This document shows, one piece after another, positions 42,527-50,684 of a stretch of DNA of 64,000 nt. Within the stretch, counting starts at the first letter, position 1, and each line of letters starts with the position of its first letter. The notes beneath the pieces are model-generated. The model searched no databases. It saw nothing but the letters and a program-made list of their open reading frames with translations, and was not told the DNA's origin. A program made the translations under genes and the position numbers. This DNA comes from Acidaminobacter sp. JC074 (GTDB lineage Bacteria > Bacillota > Clostridia > Peptostreptococcales > Acidaminobacteraceae), in NCBI RefSeq assembly GCF_022496765.1, contig NZ_VANV01000009.1, forward strand, positions 186,034 through 250,033, in the 5' to 3' direction.

Positions 42527-43951
42527 TTAAGCTTGTATTCTTTTTTTAAGTTCTTGAGTCATGGTTTCAAAATAAGTTTCATCAATGATATACTTCTTTT
42601 TTATCAGGTAAAAAGCAAGCAACATACAGATCATAGGAACTATAACCATACCAAATCTGATGGAAAGTCTCATAGCCATTGTGCCTTCTGAAAGTACTGA
42701 ATTTGCCTGATTTGTAATATCTGATACAAGTCCATTACCTTTTTCTATTTCTAAATCAGCAATCTTTGAAGTTAATGAAACCACACCTGATGAAATCAAA
42801 ACAAGGGTTACAATAGACTGCTGAATGGCAGCCCCAATTTTAACCATAAGTGGTCTCACAGAAAAAATGATGGATTCGTTTCTTGAACCATTAATGAACT
42901 CATTGTACTCAATGGTATTAGCAGTCATGACAATAAGGGCCACATAAAAGAGTGTAATACCAAAGAAGGCTAAAAATCCACTTATGTACAAGAATATCAA
43001 ATTGATCTTAAAGAAAATACCATTCATAAAAAATGTCGAATAGCCTATGGTCATGATGATGACACTTAGCCTCATTATTTCCATACGCTTCATGCGCTTT
43101 GAAACTATAGGAAATACACCTAAAGCCATAAGAGTACCTACCGCAAATACAATTGTAAAGATGGTTAAATACTCGCCGCCATAGCCAAACTCAAAGTAAA
43201 AGAAGTTCAGTCCAAAAGCCACAAATATTTCACTGGCTATGGTGTGTAACAAAATAGCAATGGTCATAATCACTAATTGGTCATTCTTTGTAAGAATATG
43301 AAACATCTTTTTCAAGTTAACTTTTTCGTGATTATCAGTCCGTTCATTTTCCCTTACACCAAAGTAAGTAAGGAGTGTAAAGGCTAAAAATATAAAGGAT
43401 ACACTGATACCGATTATTTTATACATGACAACAGCATTACCTGTTACTATAACAGGAATTAAGCCACCTGCTAGAAACTGACCAATGCTTGCAAAAACAA
43501 CCACTAAGTTTGTTAATGAGTTTCTTGTCTCATTGTCACTGGCTAGGTTAGGTAAAAGTGACCAGTAGGCAATATCATTGATTGTAAAAGTCATGCCCCA
43601 TGTAATATAGACAATGCCGAAAAAAACAACAAAGGCCCAACCCTCAGGTCTAATTGAAAACAAACAGATGGTTGCAAAAAAGTTTAATAAACCACCTATT
43701 AAAATCCAAGGTCTAAACTTTCCTGATTTAAAACGTGTATTTTCAATGATCATCCCCATCATTGGATCATTGATGCCATCCCATACTCTAGCGGCAATCA
43801 TGATGCCTGAAATGGCCGTAAACTGAGGAATCGTCAGTTTCATTGTGTACTGTATGTAAGAAAGTGTAAACATAGAAACCATTATAAATAACATGTCACG
43901 ACCTATACCGCCGATGCTATATGACCATTTGTTTCTACTCGACAATTTCAT
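42527..43951 (-). CDS. GPH-family sugar:cation symporter
   Basis: A 474-residue membrane protein with about 12 hydrophobic helices. It matches the glycoside-pentoside-hexuronide (MelB-like) family: start SSRNKWSYSIGGIGRDM, motif RVWDGINDPMMGMIIENTR near 55 with the cation-site Asp residues, GKFRPWILIGG, and TFTINDIAYWSLLPNLA near 125. It imports a sugar together with H+ or Na+. As the third gene behind GH20 hexosaminidase and TetR genes, with a 4-base overlap, the sugar is probably an N-acetylhexosamine or its oligomer (inference). No terminator is seen before the promoter of the next gene. Confidence 0.85.
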   Translation of the reverse strand: MKLSSRNKWSYSIGGIGRDMLFIMVSMFTLSYIQYTMKLTIPQFTAISGIMIAARVWDGINDPMMGMIIENTRFKSGKFRPWILIGGLLNFFATICLFSIRPEGWAFVVFFGIVYITWGMTFTINDIAYWSLLPNLASDNETRNSLTNLVVVFASIGQFLAGGLIPVIVTGNAVVMYKIIGISVSFIFLAFTLLTYFGVRENERTDNHEKVNLKKMFHILTKNDQLVIMTIAILLHTIASEIFVAFGLNFFYFEFGYGGEYLTIFTIVFAVGTLMALGVFPIVSKRMKRMEIMRLSVIIMTIGYSTFFMNGIFFKINLIFLYISGFLAFFGITLFYVALIVMTANTIEYNEFINGSRNESIIFSVRPLMVKIGAAIQQSIVTLVLISSGVVSLTSKIADLEIEKGNGLVSDITNQANSVLSEGTMAMRLSIRFGMVIVPMICMLLAFYLIKKKYIIDETYFETMTQELKKRIQA

Positions 43952-44574
43952 TTTAACCTCACTCTCAAATAATCTAAATACATATCAATTTGACAAGATA
44001 ATATGTCCCTTGAATCTAAACCAAGTTCTTGGGATATAGATTCTCCCTTGTAGGCTATTCTCTGACCAAATCCCCATAATACACTGGCCATAGTCGATAC
44101 AAGCATCTTTAAATCTTTCTTTAATTCTATCGAGCCATCTTTTATGCCCTCTAGTATTATTTTTTCTATCAAAACATCAGAAACCATAAACTTGCTTCTC
44201 GTGTCATCAGAAACTTTCTGGGGTCTTTTATCAGAAAAATAGATATCATATTCTGCTACAAAAGCCATGATGGACATTCTGTCTTCCATGTAGTTTTTCA
44301 TCTTATATAAAAATACTTCAAGCTTTTTTATACCAGAACCTTCAAGCCCATTGTAGACGCTTGTAATATAGTCATTCCAATCATCAAAGAAGGCCATTAA
44401 AACTTCATAAGCCAGGTCCTCTTTATTGGTAAAATGTCTGTAGATGGTACGTCTAGTTTTACCTCCAGCAAGAGCAATTTCGTCCATTGTAGCTTCAGCT
44501 ATCCCCTTATCAGCAAACACTTGTCTGGCCTTATTTAAAAACTCTTTTCTTGTTCTTTCTTTTACCGTCATCAT
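43948..44574 (-). CDS. TetR-family repressor of the hexosaminidase operon
   Basis: A 208-residue regulator with a standard N-terminal helix-turn-helix (TMDEIALAGGKTRRTIYRHF) and an all-helical ligand domain. It lies between the GH20 gene (3-base gap) and the symporter gene (4-base overlap), so it regulates its own operon. The perfect palindrome at 45982-46000 is its probable operator, and the inducer is probably the sugar handled by the operon. The start MMTVKERT has two adjacent ATG codons; either is possible. Confidence 0.85.
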   Translation of the reverse strand: MMTVKERTRKEFLNKARQVFADKGIAEATMDEIALAGGKTRRTIYRHFTNKEDLAYEVLMAFFDDWNDYITSVYNGLEGSGIKKLEVFLYKMKNYMEDRMSIMAFVAEYDIYFSDKRPQKVSDDTRSKFMVSDVLIEKIILEGIKDGSIELKKDLKMLVSTMASVLWGFGQRIAYKGESISQELGLDSRDILSCQIDMYLDYLRVRLK

Positions 44575-44577
44575 TCC

Positions 44578-45972
44578 TCACTTCAATGAATTAAATATGT
44601 CGTTAACAGAAACTGTCGAGACCATATAAAACAGACTCTTCACAGTTGACACCAAACCTGATTTACCCACATCATAAGAACCAAGTGATTTGACTCTTTC
44701 TTCAAAGTCTTCATAGTCACCTCCACCCCATGCTAATTCAGAAATCGCATAAATTCTCGGAAACATCATATCATGAACCTTGTTTATCGTAGGCATATGC
44801 TCTGTCCATAAACACCCTTCAATGCCAATGATGTTCGGGTGGTCAAGAACCTTGTCGTAAGTCTTTTTAAGGGGTGTCATATAAATAGGATAATCAAAAT
44901 AGTGGTGAAAAAAATCGGATATGATCAGTGGATTAGAACGACCATTTTCCATGGTGATTTTTCGGTTCATCCAGTGCTGAACAGTCACATCTTCAATCCT
45001 ACCGTGTTTTAACGGATCATTCCAGATAATGACCTCTACGTCTTTTTTTCTTACATGACTTTTAATACGTTCTATAAAATCTAGGAATAAATCCTTACTA
45101 GAAACCAACCCCTTTTCTTTCATGTAGGTCTGACATGTTTGACATGTCGCCCACTTCTTTAGCGGCGCTTCATCACATCCAATATGAATACTTCTGCAGT
45201 TAAAAACATCAATAACTTCATCAACTAAGGTAAACATGTCATTCATGGTCTTTTGACTACCAGCACACAGTATGGTATCGAAAATCCCAAAGCGATTCGA
45301 GACAGCTACTGGATTTTTTTCACAGGACCATTGAGGGTAGGATGAGATGCCTGCCATCATATGACCAGGTAGGTCTATTTCAGGAATGATCTCAACAAAT
45401 CTTTCTTTTGCATAGATAACTAAATCACGCAAATCACTTTGACTGTAATAACCTGAAACAGGGGTATTATATGTTTTAAATCGCCTCTTTGTATTAGGTC
45501 GATAAGAGCCATGTAAATGAAGTTTGGGAAACTTTTTAGATTCAAAGCGCCATCCTTGATCGTCTGTCAGATGAATATGAAACTTGTTCATCTTAAGTTC
45601 TGAGCAAATATCAACTATCTTGTATAGTTCCTCTATGTCATAAAAGTGTCTGGCTACATCTAACATAAGGCCTCTATACTTATAGTCAGGATAATCTTCT
45701 ATTACTCTAGAAGCTATTGACTTTCCTAAATAATTCTTAAGTGTGATTAAACCGTAAAAAAGATCTGATTCTTTATTGTAATCAATATGCACACTTTCAT
45801 CTATTCTCAAAGCATAACCCTTCATAGGCATTTGATCACAAGTAATCATTGTTGTCCCTTTGGGTAGAAGAAGCACGTCTATCATCTTCTCTACAAGTGG
45901 ACTCTGACTCTTTAATCCCTTAATCTCGACCAACTTATCTGATATGCTTTCATGTTTTACTTTTGGAATCAT
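44578..45972 (-). CDS. GH20 beta-N-acetylhexosaminidase
   Basis: A 464-residue glycoside hydrolase of family 20, which removes terminal GlcNAc or GalNAc by substrate-assisted catalysis. It has an N-terminal GH20b-like domain to about 95, then the TIM barrel with RGLMLDVARHFY, NKFHIHLTDDQGWR, EIIPEIDLPGHMMAGI and HIGCDEAP, the last carrying the Asp-Glu catalytic pair (usually HxGGDE, here Gly to Cys). No signal peptide, so it is cytoplasmic and acts on imported oligosaccharides. A further four cysteines (CDEAP, CQTCQ) may hold metal. ATG 45972, with GGAGG upstream, is chosen over one 18 bases earlier. Confidence 0.88.
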   Translation of the reverse strand: MIPKVKHESISDKLVEIKGLKSQSPLVEKMIDVLLLPKGTTMITCDQMPMKGYALRIDESVHIDYNKESDLFYGLITLKNYLGKSIASRVIEDYPDYKYRGLMLDVARHFYDIEELYKIVDICSELKMNKFHIHLTDDQGWRFESKKFPKLHLHGSYRPNTKRRFKTYNTPVSGYYSQSDLRDLVIYAKERFVEIIPEIDLPGHMMAGISSYPQWSCEKNPVAVSNRFGIFDTILCAGSQKTMNDMFTLVDEVIDVFNCRSIHIGCDEAPLKKWATCQTCQTYMKEKGLVSSKDLFLDFIERIKSHVRKKDVEVIIWNDPLKHGRIEDVTVQHWMNRKITMENGRSNPLIISDFFHHYFDYPIYMTPLKKTYDKVLDHPNIIGIEGCLWTEHMPTINKVHDMMFPRIYAISELAWGGGDYEDFEERVKSLGSYDVGKSGLVSTVKSLFYMVSTVSVNDIFNSLK

Positions 45973-45981
45973 AAAACCTCC

Positions 45982-46033
45982 ATGACACACCTTGTGTCAT
46001 TTTAATGCTATCATATAAATTTTTTCTGGTCAA
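45982..46033 (-). promoter_or_regulatory. Promoter and TetR operator of the hexosaminidase operon
   Basis: On the minus strand TTGACC (46028-46033) and TAGCAT (46005-46010) are 17 bases apart. Immediately after the -10, ATGACACA-AGG-TGTGTCAT (45982-46000) is a perfect 8-bp inverted repeat covering the expected RNA start, the classic place for a repressor. Confidence 0.75.
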
Positions 46034-46041
46034 AAAAATAA

Positions 46042-46060
46042 AAGTGGTTAAAAACCACTT
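46042..46060 (-). terminator. Intrinsic terminator of the EF-hand-like gene
   Basis: AAGTGGTT-TTT-AACCACTT on the minus strand, followed by TTATTTTTTT. It overlaps the stop codon at 46059. Confidence 0.85.
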
Positions 46061-47036
46061 AAATTTTAATATCTACTTCATGAATAACATTTGCCTGTCC
46101 ATTTTCTTTAAGATAAATACTTGAACCACTGATTTTTGCCATATCCTCATCACCATGTTTTAGGGTATAGTTCGAAGTAACATCTGCTAGATAAATAGCA
46201 CCCACACCGGCTTCTTTCAAGCCAATCAATGTCTCCTCACCATTTTCATCAACGGTCCAGATTTTTAGTTGATCAAATACATCATCATTTTCATCAATCC
46301 ATTGGTTACCGTCTAAATCATAGGCTCTAAGTTCTGAAAAACCATTGTTTGTTTTTGGACCAAATAGTTCTAAGCCAGAATCTATCATGCCATTGTCATT
46401 TTTATCTAAAGCTAAAAAACCACTACCTCTTGATAGGAAGTTAAACGAATCAATATTACCATCTAAATTAAGATCCATCTTAATCTTTTTACCACCAAAG
46501 TCCACACCCTTGCCATCAAAGTTGAGTACAAGTGGGTCATGGAAGTTACCGACTTCTAGTAAGTTTTCATGTTTCATATAAGTTTCTCTAGCCATATGAA
46601 GGTTGAGTTCAAAATCAATCTCACGACCATCTTCAGTTTTTACCTTGCCTTCAGATGAAAAACTCATAGACTCTTTCTCATGAACCTCCCTATTTGTATA
46701 AATCCTCATAGCAAATCCAGATTGGCCATTTGATTTTTTAACTGCCTTATCTTCTTTGTCTTTCTTTTCTCTACCAATATGAGAAAACTTAAATTTCTTG
46801 CCAGTCAACCAAGTGATAAATGTCTCTAACAACTCAATTTTTCTCTTATCTTCATCACTAAGTTCAAAATCAAGTGCCTCCTCAGTATTTGTTTCTGCAA
46901 GTGATAGTCCTTCTTCTGAAATGTCTAAAGCGTCTTCAACCCGAAACTCCTGAATGGTAATATGTATTTCCTCTCGTTCGACTCGATGATAATTAGACAT
47001 CGCTTGTTGCTCGACGTTGTAGCTATCAATCTTCAT
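46059..47036 (-). CDS. EF-hand-like calcium-binding protein
   Basis: A 325-residue acidic protein with no signal peptide. The first 150 residues are charged and variable. The second half holds three Asp-rich loops of the calcium-binding kind: DLNLDGNIDSFN, DKNDNGMIDSGLELFG and DLDGNQWIDENDDVF, in the arrangement common in secreted or surface repeat proteins (D-x-[DN]-x-D/N-G). It may be exported by a non-Sec route or be a flagellar- or surface-associated protein. Two adjacent ATG codons are present; the second, at 47036, has GGAGG at better distance. The gene stands alone with its own terminator. Function unknown. Confidence 0.65.
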   Translation of the reverse strand: MKIDSYNVEQQAMSNYHRVEREEIHITIQEFRVEDALDISEEGLSLAETNTEEALDFELSDEDKRKIELLETFITWLTGKKFKFSHIGREKKDKEDKAVKKSNGQSGFAMRIYTNREVHEKESMSFSSEGKVKTEDGREIDFELNLHMARETYMKHENLLEVGNFHDPLVLNFDGKGVDFGGKKIKMDLNLDGNIDSFNFLSRGSGFLALDKNDNGMIDSGLELFGPKTNNGFSELRAYDLDGNQWIDENDDVFDQLKIWTVDENGEETLIGLKEAGVGAIYLADVTSNYTLKHGDEDMAKISGSSIYLKENGQANVIHEVDIKI

Positions 47037-47122
47037 CATTTCACCTCCATGTGAATAACCAAATCCTTTCCTTCTATATCGGCTAAATTGTCAAAATCTT
47101 TAGTTAATTTTAAAATAAAAAA

Positions 47123-47140
47123 AATACACCGAAGTGTATT
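47123..47140 (-). terminator. Intrinsic terminator of the MBL-fold gene
   Basis: AATACAC-TTCG-GTGTATT followed by TTTTTT on the minus strand; a 7-bp stem with UUCG tetraloop. Confidence 0.85.
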
Positions 47141-47801
47141 AAAAAATATATGAGTTAGGATACTCACTTTTTATAAGTTTTGTTTTAGACTTAGTCTTCA
47201 AATGTTGTATCGATTGGTACTCATTTCCGAAATGCATAGGTATCAAATATTTTGGTCCGATCTTATCGATAAAATAGTCCATACTCAATCTATGAAAGGT
47301 CTTTAACCGATGGTCTACAGGCACAAAGGCAAAGTCAACTGGATGACCAACTAGTTCAGAAATCTCTCTTTCATAGAGTTCTTGCTCTTCTTGTTGTTTT
47401 CTATAGTCATCATTTTCCCAGTGCCACCAGTTGAGGTCACCTGAATGGAAAATAGATTCTTCTCCTATTTTGACAAGATAAGAAACACCTAAGTCAGTTG
47501 TACCAAAGACTTTTACATCAAAACCTTTAACAAATGCCTGATCTCCTTTTGTGACTTTTATGACATCATCAGAAGCTTCTAATGGCACATCTTCAGAGAC
47601 AACAAAGATGACATCGTTATTTTCCTTAAGTTTCAGAATATCTGGATTGTAATGATCACTATGAGAATGTGTGACAAAACAAATGATTTCTTCGTTCTCA
47701 TATTGGTCTAAATGATGGCATACATCAAAGAGTAAGATTTTTTCCTTGTATTCAATATGAAAACCACTATGAAAAATGTGTTTTATTCTAAAATTATTCA
47801 T
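47139..47801 (-). CDS. MBL-fold metallohydrolase (UlaG-like)
   Basis: A 220-residue metallo-beta-lactamase-fold protein. The metal motif THSHSDHYN lies near 40, with further ligand positions at HSGDLNWWHW near 118 and PMHFG near 190. The short length and lack of extra domains fit UlaG/YtnP-type hydrolases of phosphoesters or lactones. The gene lies 48 bases downstream of the 7TM kinase and no terminator separates them, so they may share a transcript. The substrate is unknown. Confidence 0.82.
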   Translation of the reverse strand: MNNFRIKHIFHSGFHIEYKEKILLFDVCHHLDQYENEEIICFVTHSHSDHYNPDILKLKENNDVIFVVSEDVPLEASDDVIKVTKGDQAFVKGFDVKVFGTTDLGVSYLVKIGEESIFHSGDLNWWHWENDDYRKQQEEQELYEREISELVGHPVDFAFVPVDHRLKTFHRLSMDYFIDKIGPKYLIPMHFGNEYQSIQHLKTKSKTKLIKSEYPNSYIF

Positions 47802-47849
47802 TCGGACTCCTTTCGACTATATTCTATCTTTACACCAAAAGTCATGACT

Positions 47850-50609
47850 TTATTCTGAAAATCTGAATTTTATTTCAGTACCCTTACCTAGTTCAGTTTT
47901 TACTTGTAAATCTTCACCATAAATGTACCTTAACCTAGACTGTAGATTGGACAAGCCTACGCCTAGATTCTCACCATCATAGTTAAAGCCAAAGCCATTA
48001 TCTTTAACTGAAACGCTGATATGATCACCATCTTTTACGATCTTGACATGAACTTCTAAAGCCTTGTTAGACTTTTCTAGATTGTGTTTGATGGCATTTT
48101 CAACCAAAGGCTGTATCATAAGAGGTTGAATCTGAACATCCCCCACCTCATTGTGAATGGAAAATTGCAGGCGGTCTTCATACCTCACTTTTTCTATGTC
48201 CATGTAAAGTGATATCAAATCCATTTCCTCACTTAATGATATGGACTTGTCAGGACTGTAAAACTTAAGCTTGTATCTTAAATACTGGGCAAAAGAGACG
48301 ATCAAGTCTTCTGCTTCATCAGGTTTTGTTTGAATCAATGAAGCAATGGAGTTAAGTGAGTTGTTGACAAAATGCGGCCTGATTTGTGCCTCTAAGAGTC
48401 TGGTTCTTGCTTCTAACAAGTCTTCTGTAGACTGTTTGTTTTCAAGGGCATCTTTTAGCTTACTCAATAATATCTGACGATCTGATGACCATTGTACAAT
48501 ATCATTGACGCCTAAATCGTACAGTTTTCCAAGATTGTAATTGTCTACAAAATCTAACATGGCAAAGATGGGCATTTCAAGCTTCGAATACAAGCCTCTT
48601 ACATCTTCAATAAATCTTTCATACTCAGTTCGAGTTGTTGTTACATCTATGACGATAGCCTTTATCTCCTTATCAATCTTAAAGTAATTATCCAAACCGC
48701 TATCATTAAAGAGTATAGGCTGATAATCATTTCTAAGGGCCCTATACAAGACATTCCAATTTGAACTTGATAGGGTGATGACACCTACTTTGTCCTCTTT
48801 GGTATACAAGCTTTGCAAGGAAACAACATCTTCATCGTTTGTAATTTTTTCGAACTCCAGAAAAAACTTATCTTGATTGGCATAGGTCCTGCAACCAATC
48901 TCACCAAAGTATTTCTCTAAATGGGCAAACTCACGTCTAAAGTTATAAACTTCTTGTGCAGCACCATGACACTCTATTTCAAGCACAACTTTATCAGAAA
49001 ATGCATTTACTCTAACCTTCATATTGTTTTCATAACCTGCATAGATAAATGTAAATATCAAGTTGACGATAAAGAGCTTAAGCATACCTGGATCAGACTT
49101 AACATGCACGGCATATTTGTCATCGCAGTAAAACTCAAACTTAGATTCTATTTTAAGCTCTTGAATAATAGATTCAATCAGATGATACAGTGAAAACTTC
49201 TTAAGTGTTACAGGTGCAACATTTTCTTCAATGCCTATCTTATTGGCTAAGGCACCTAACTTGTAGTACAAAAGATTTAGGTTTGAATCCATTAGATCAG
49301 ATGTATCCAAATGAGATATCTCATTAAGTACCTCTTTCATAGGTATTTTGATTTCTTTCTGAAGTCTCTTATAAAATGAAAGCTCCTTTTGCTGAACATA
49401 TTGAATCTCACGCATCCTTTCTCTGGATTCCTTTGCTAAAAAAATAGCTTCAGACAAGGCAAAGTAAGTTGCCAAAACCGTTAATGTCGTCAGGTTAAAG
49501 GCTTGACTGCCATTGGCTAAAAAGAAATCAATTATGAAAGAAAGGATAAAGAAAAGCTGAAGTAAAAACAGTCTGGTTGATCCTACACTTTTCTTTCTCA
49601 GAAGCTTGATACTCAAATACAATACATTTACATAGGTGACCAAAACAGTAACAATGTAATAGGCATAGAACCTTGTTACATAGTAGAGATTAGAGAACAC
49701 AATCAATGACAATCCGATAAGGACCATAACAAATAAAACCACACGCATAAACTTTAAAGGTTTTTCATTAAACATGACAGAGTAATATCTAAAAAAAGCA
49801 TAAGGGGTCAGTATCATACTGATGTACAAGGCTTTTATTGCTAAGAGTTCCGGTATGCCTGGAATCAGCAACAATACGGTCGTTTCACCCGTCACCGCCA
49901 CAATGACAAACATGAAGAAGAAAATAATAACAAAAAACCTAGTCATTTCATCTTTAGGTGATGCAACCAAGAGGCTTAAATGATACACAAACATGGTAAA
50001 CATAACACCAATCAACAAACCGCTGATTAAAAGTTCTATGGAATGATATAAGTTTATCTTATCGCTAGTGCCTAAATACATGGGTGCTGTAAAGCCACCT
50101 CTAGCATGATCTTTATTAAGGACATGGACATAGATTTGAAAAGACTTTGAAGGTGGTGTAAAACGTATATTCTCATACCTGTAGTCAATGTGATTTTCAT
50201 GACTCAAATCGTCACCATAATCAACTCGCTTATCGTTGATATAAATCGCAAAGTTGGTTCTTAAATGAGGTACTTTGATCATGAGTTCTTGATCTACATG
50301 GTCTGTGTGCACTTCAAGTTTATATGTGCCTATACCTCTTCTAGGCAGCAACTCACCTTTATATGTTTCTTTATGCCAAGCTCCAGGGGCCTTAATCAAA
50401 CCATAATCTAAGTCTGATTCAGTTGAAAATACCCCGGGAATAAAGTGCCACTGTCCTCCAAGGCGATAGACTTTATCCTGTTCTAAATTATCAATATCAA
50501 TAAGACCATTTTCAATATTGGCAGGCTCAACAAATACACCAAAGCTCGCATAAACAAAGGCAAATAATAATATTAAGATTGATAACTCTAAAATGTACTT
50601 ATTTCGCAT
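47850..50609 (-). CDS. Second 7TM-type sensor kinase, orphan paralogue
   Basis: A 919-residue kinase with the same architecture as 11117-13873: N-terminal helix, extracellular beta-sandwich (GGQWHFIPG, GTYKLEV, RTNFAIYINDKRV), seven membrane helices, a kinase-like region with no H-box histidine (LQKEIKIPMKEVL), a receiver-like domain and a complete LytS-type core (QIRPHFVNNSLNSIAS, QPLVENAIKHNLEK). The receiver-like domain keeps one Asp (AIVIDVTT) but lacks the acidic pair and has WSSD where the paralogue has TKP, so it cannot be a normal phospho-acceptor. No response regulator gene adjoins. It may signal through the regulator at 10131 or another distant one. Confidence 0.85.
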   Translation of the reverse strand: MRNKYILELSILILLFAFVYASFGVFVEPANIENGLIDIDNLEQDKVYRLGGQWHFIPGVFSTESDLDYGLIKAPGAWHKETYKGELLPRRGIGTYKLEVHTDHVDQELMIKVPHLRTNFAIYINDKRVDYGDDLSHENHIDYRYENIRFTPPSKSFQIYVHVLNKDHARGGFTAPMYLGTSDKINLYHSIELLISGLLIGVMFTMFVYHLSLLVASPKDEMTRFFVIIFFFMFVIVAVTGETTVLLLIPGIPELLAIKALYISMILTPYAFFRYYSVMFNEKPLKFMRVVLFVMVLIGLSLIVFSNLYYVTRFYAYYIVTVLVTYVNVLYLSIKLLRKKSVGSTRLFLLQLFFILSFIIDFFLANGSQAFNLTTLTVLATYFALSEAIFLAKESRERMREIQYVQQKELSFYKRLQKEIKIPMKEVLNEISHLDTSDLMDSNLNLLYYKLGALANKIGIEENVAPVTLKKFSLYHLIESIIQELKIESKFEFYCDDKYAVHVKSDPGMLKLFIVNLIFTFIYAGYENNMKVRVNAFSDKVVLEIECHGAAQEVYNFRREFAHLEKYFGEIGCRTYANQDKFFLEFEKITNDEDVVSLQSLYTKEDKVGVITLSSSNWNVLYRALRNDYQPILFNDSGLDNYFKIDKEIKAIVIDVTTTRTEYERFIEDVRGLYSKLEMPIFAMLDFVDNYNLGKLYDLGVNDIVQWSSDRQILLSKLKDALENKQSTEDLLEARTRLLEAQIRPHFVNNSLNSIASLIQTKPDEAEDLIVSFAQYLRYKLKFYSPDKSISLSEEMDLISLYMDIEKVRYEDRLQFSIHNEVGDVQIQPLMIQPLVENAIKHNLEKSNKALEVHVKIVKDGDHISVSVKDNGFGFNYDGENLGVGLSNLQSRLRYIYGEDLQVKTELGKGTEIKFRFSE

Positions 50610-50664
50610 GTATCCCCCATTGATTATTAACTATTGATCTTTATACCCAAATTAGAATAAAAAA

Positions 50665-50684
50665 AAGGATGAATGATCATCCTT
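50665..50684 (-). terminator. Intrinsic terminator of the metal ATPase operon
   Basis: AAGGATGA-TCAT-TCATCCTT followed by TTTTTT on the minus strand. It overlaps the stop codon. Confidence 0.9.
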
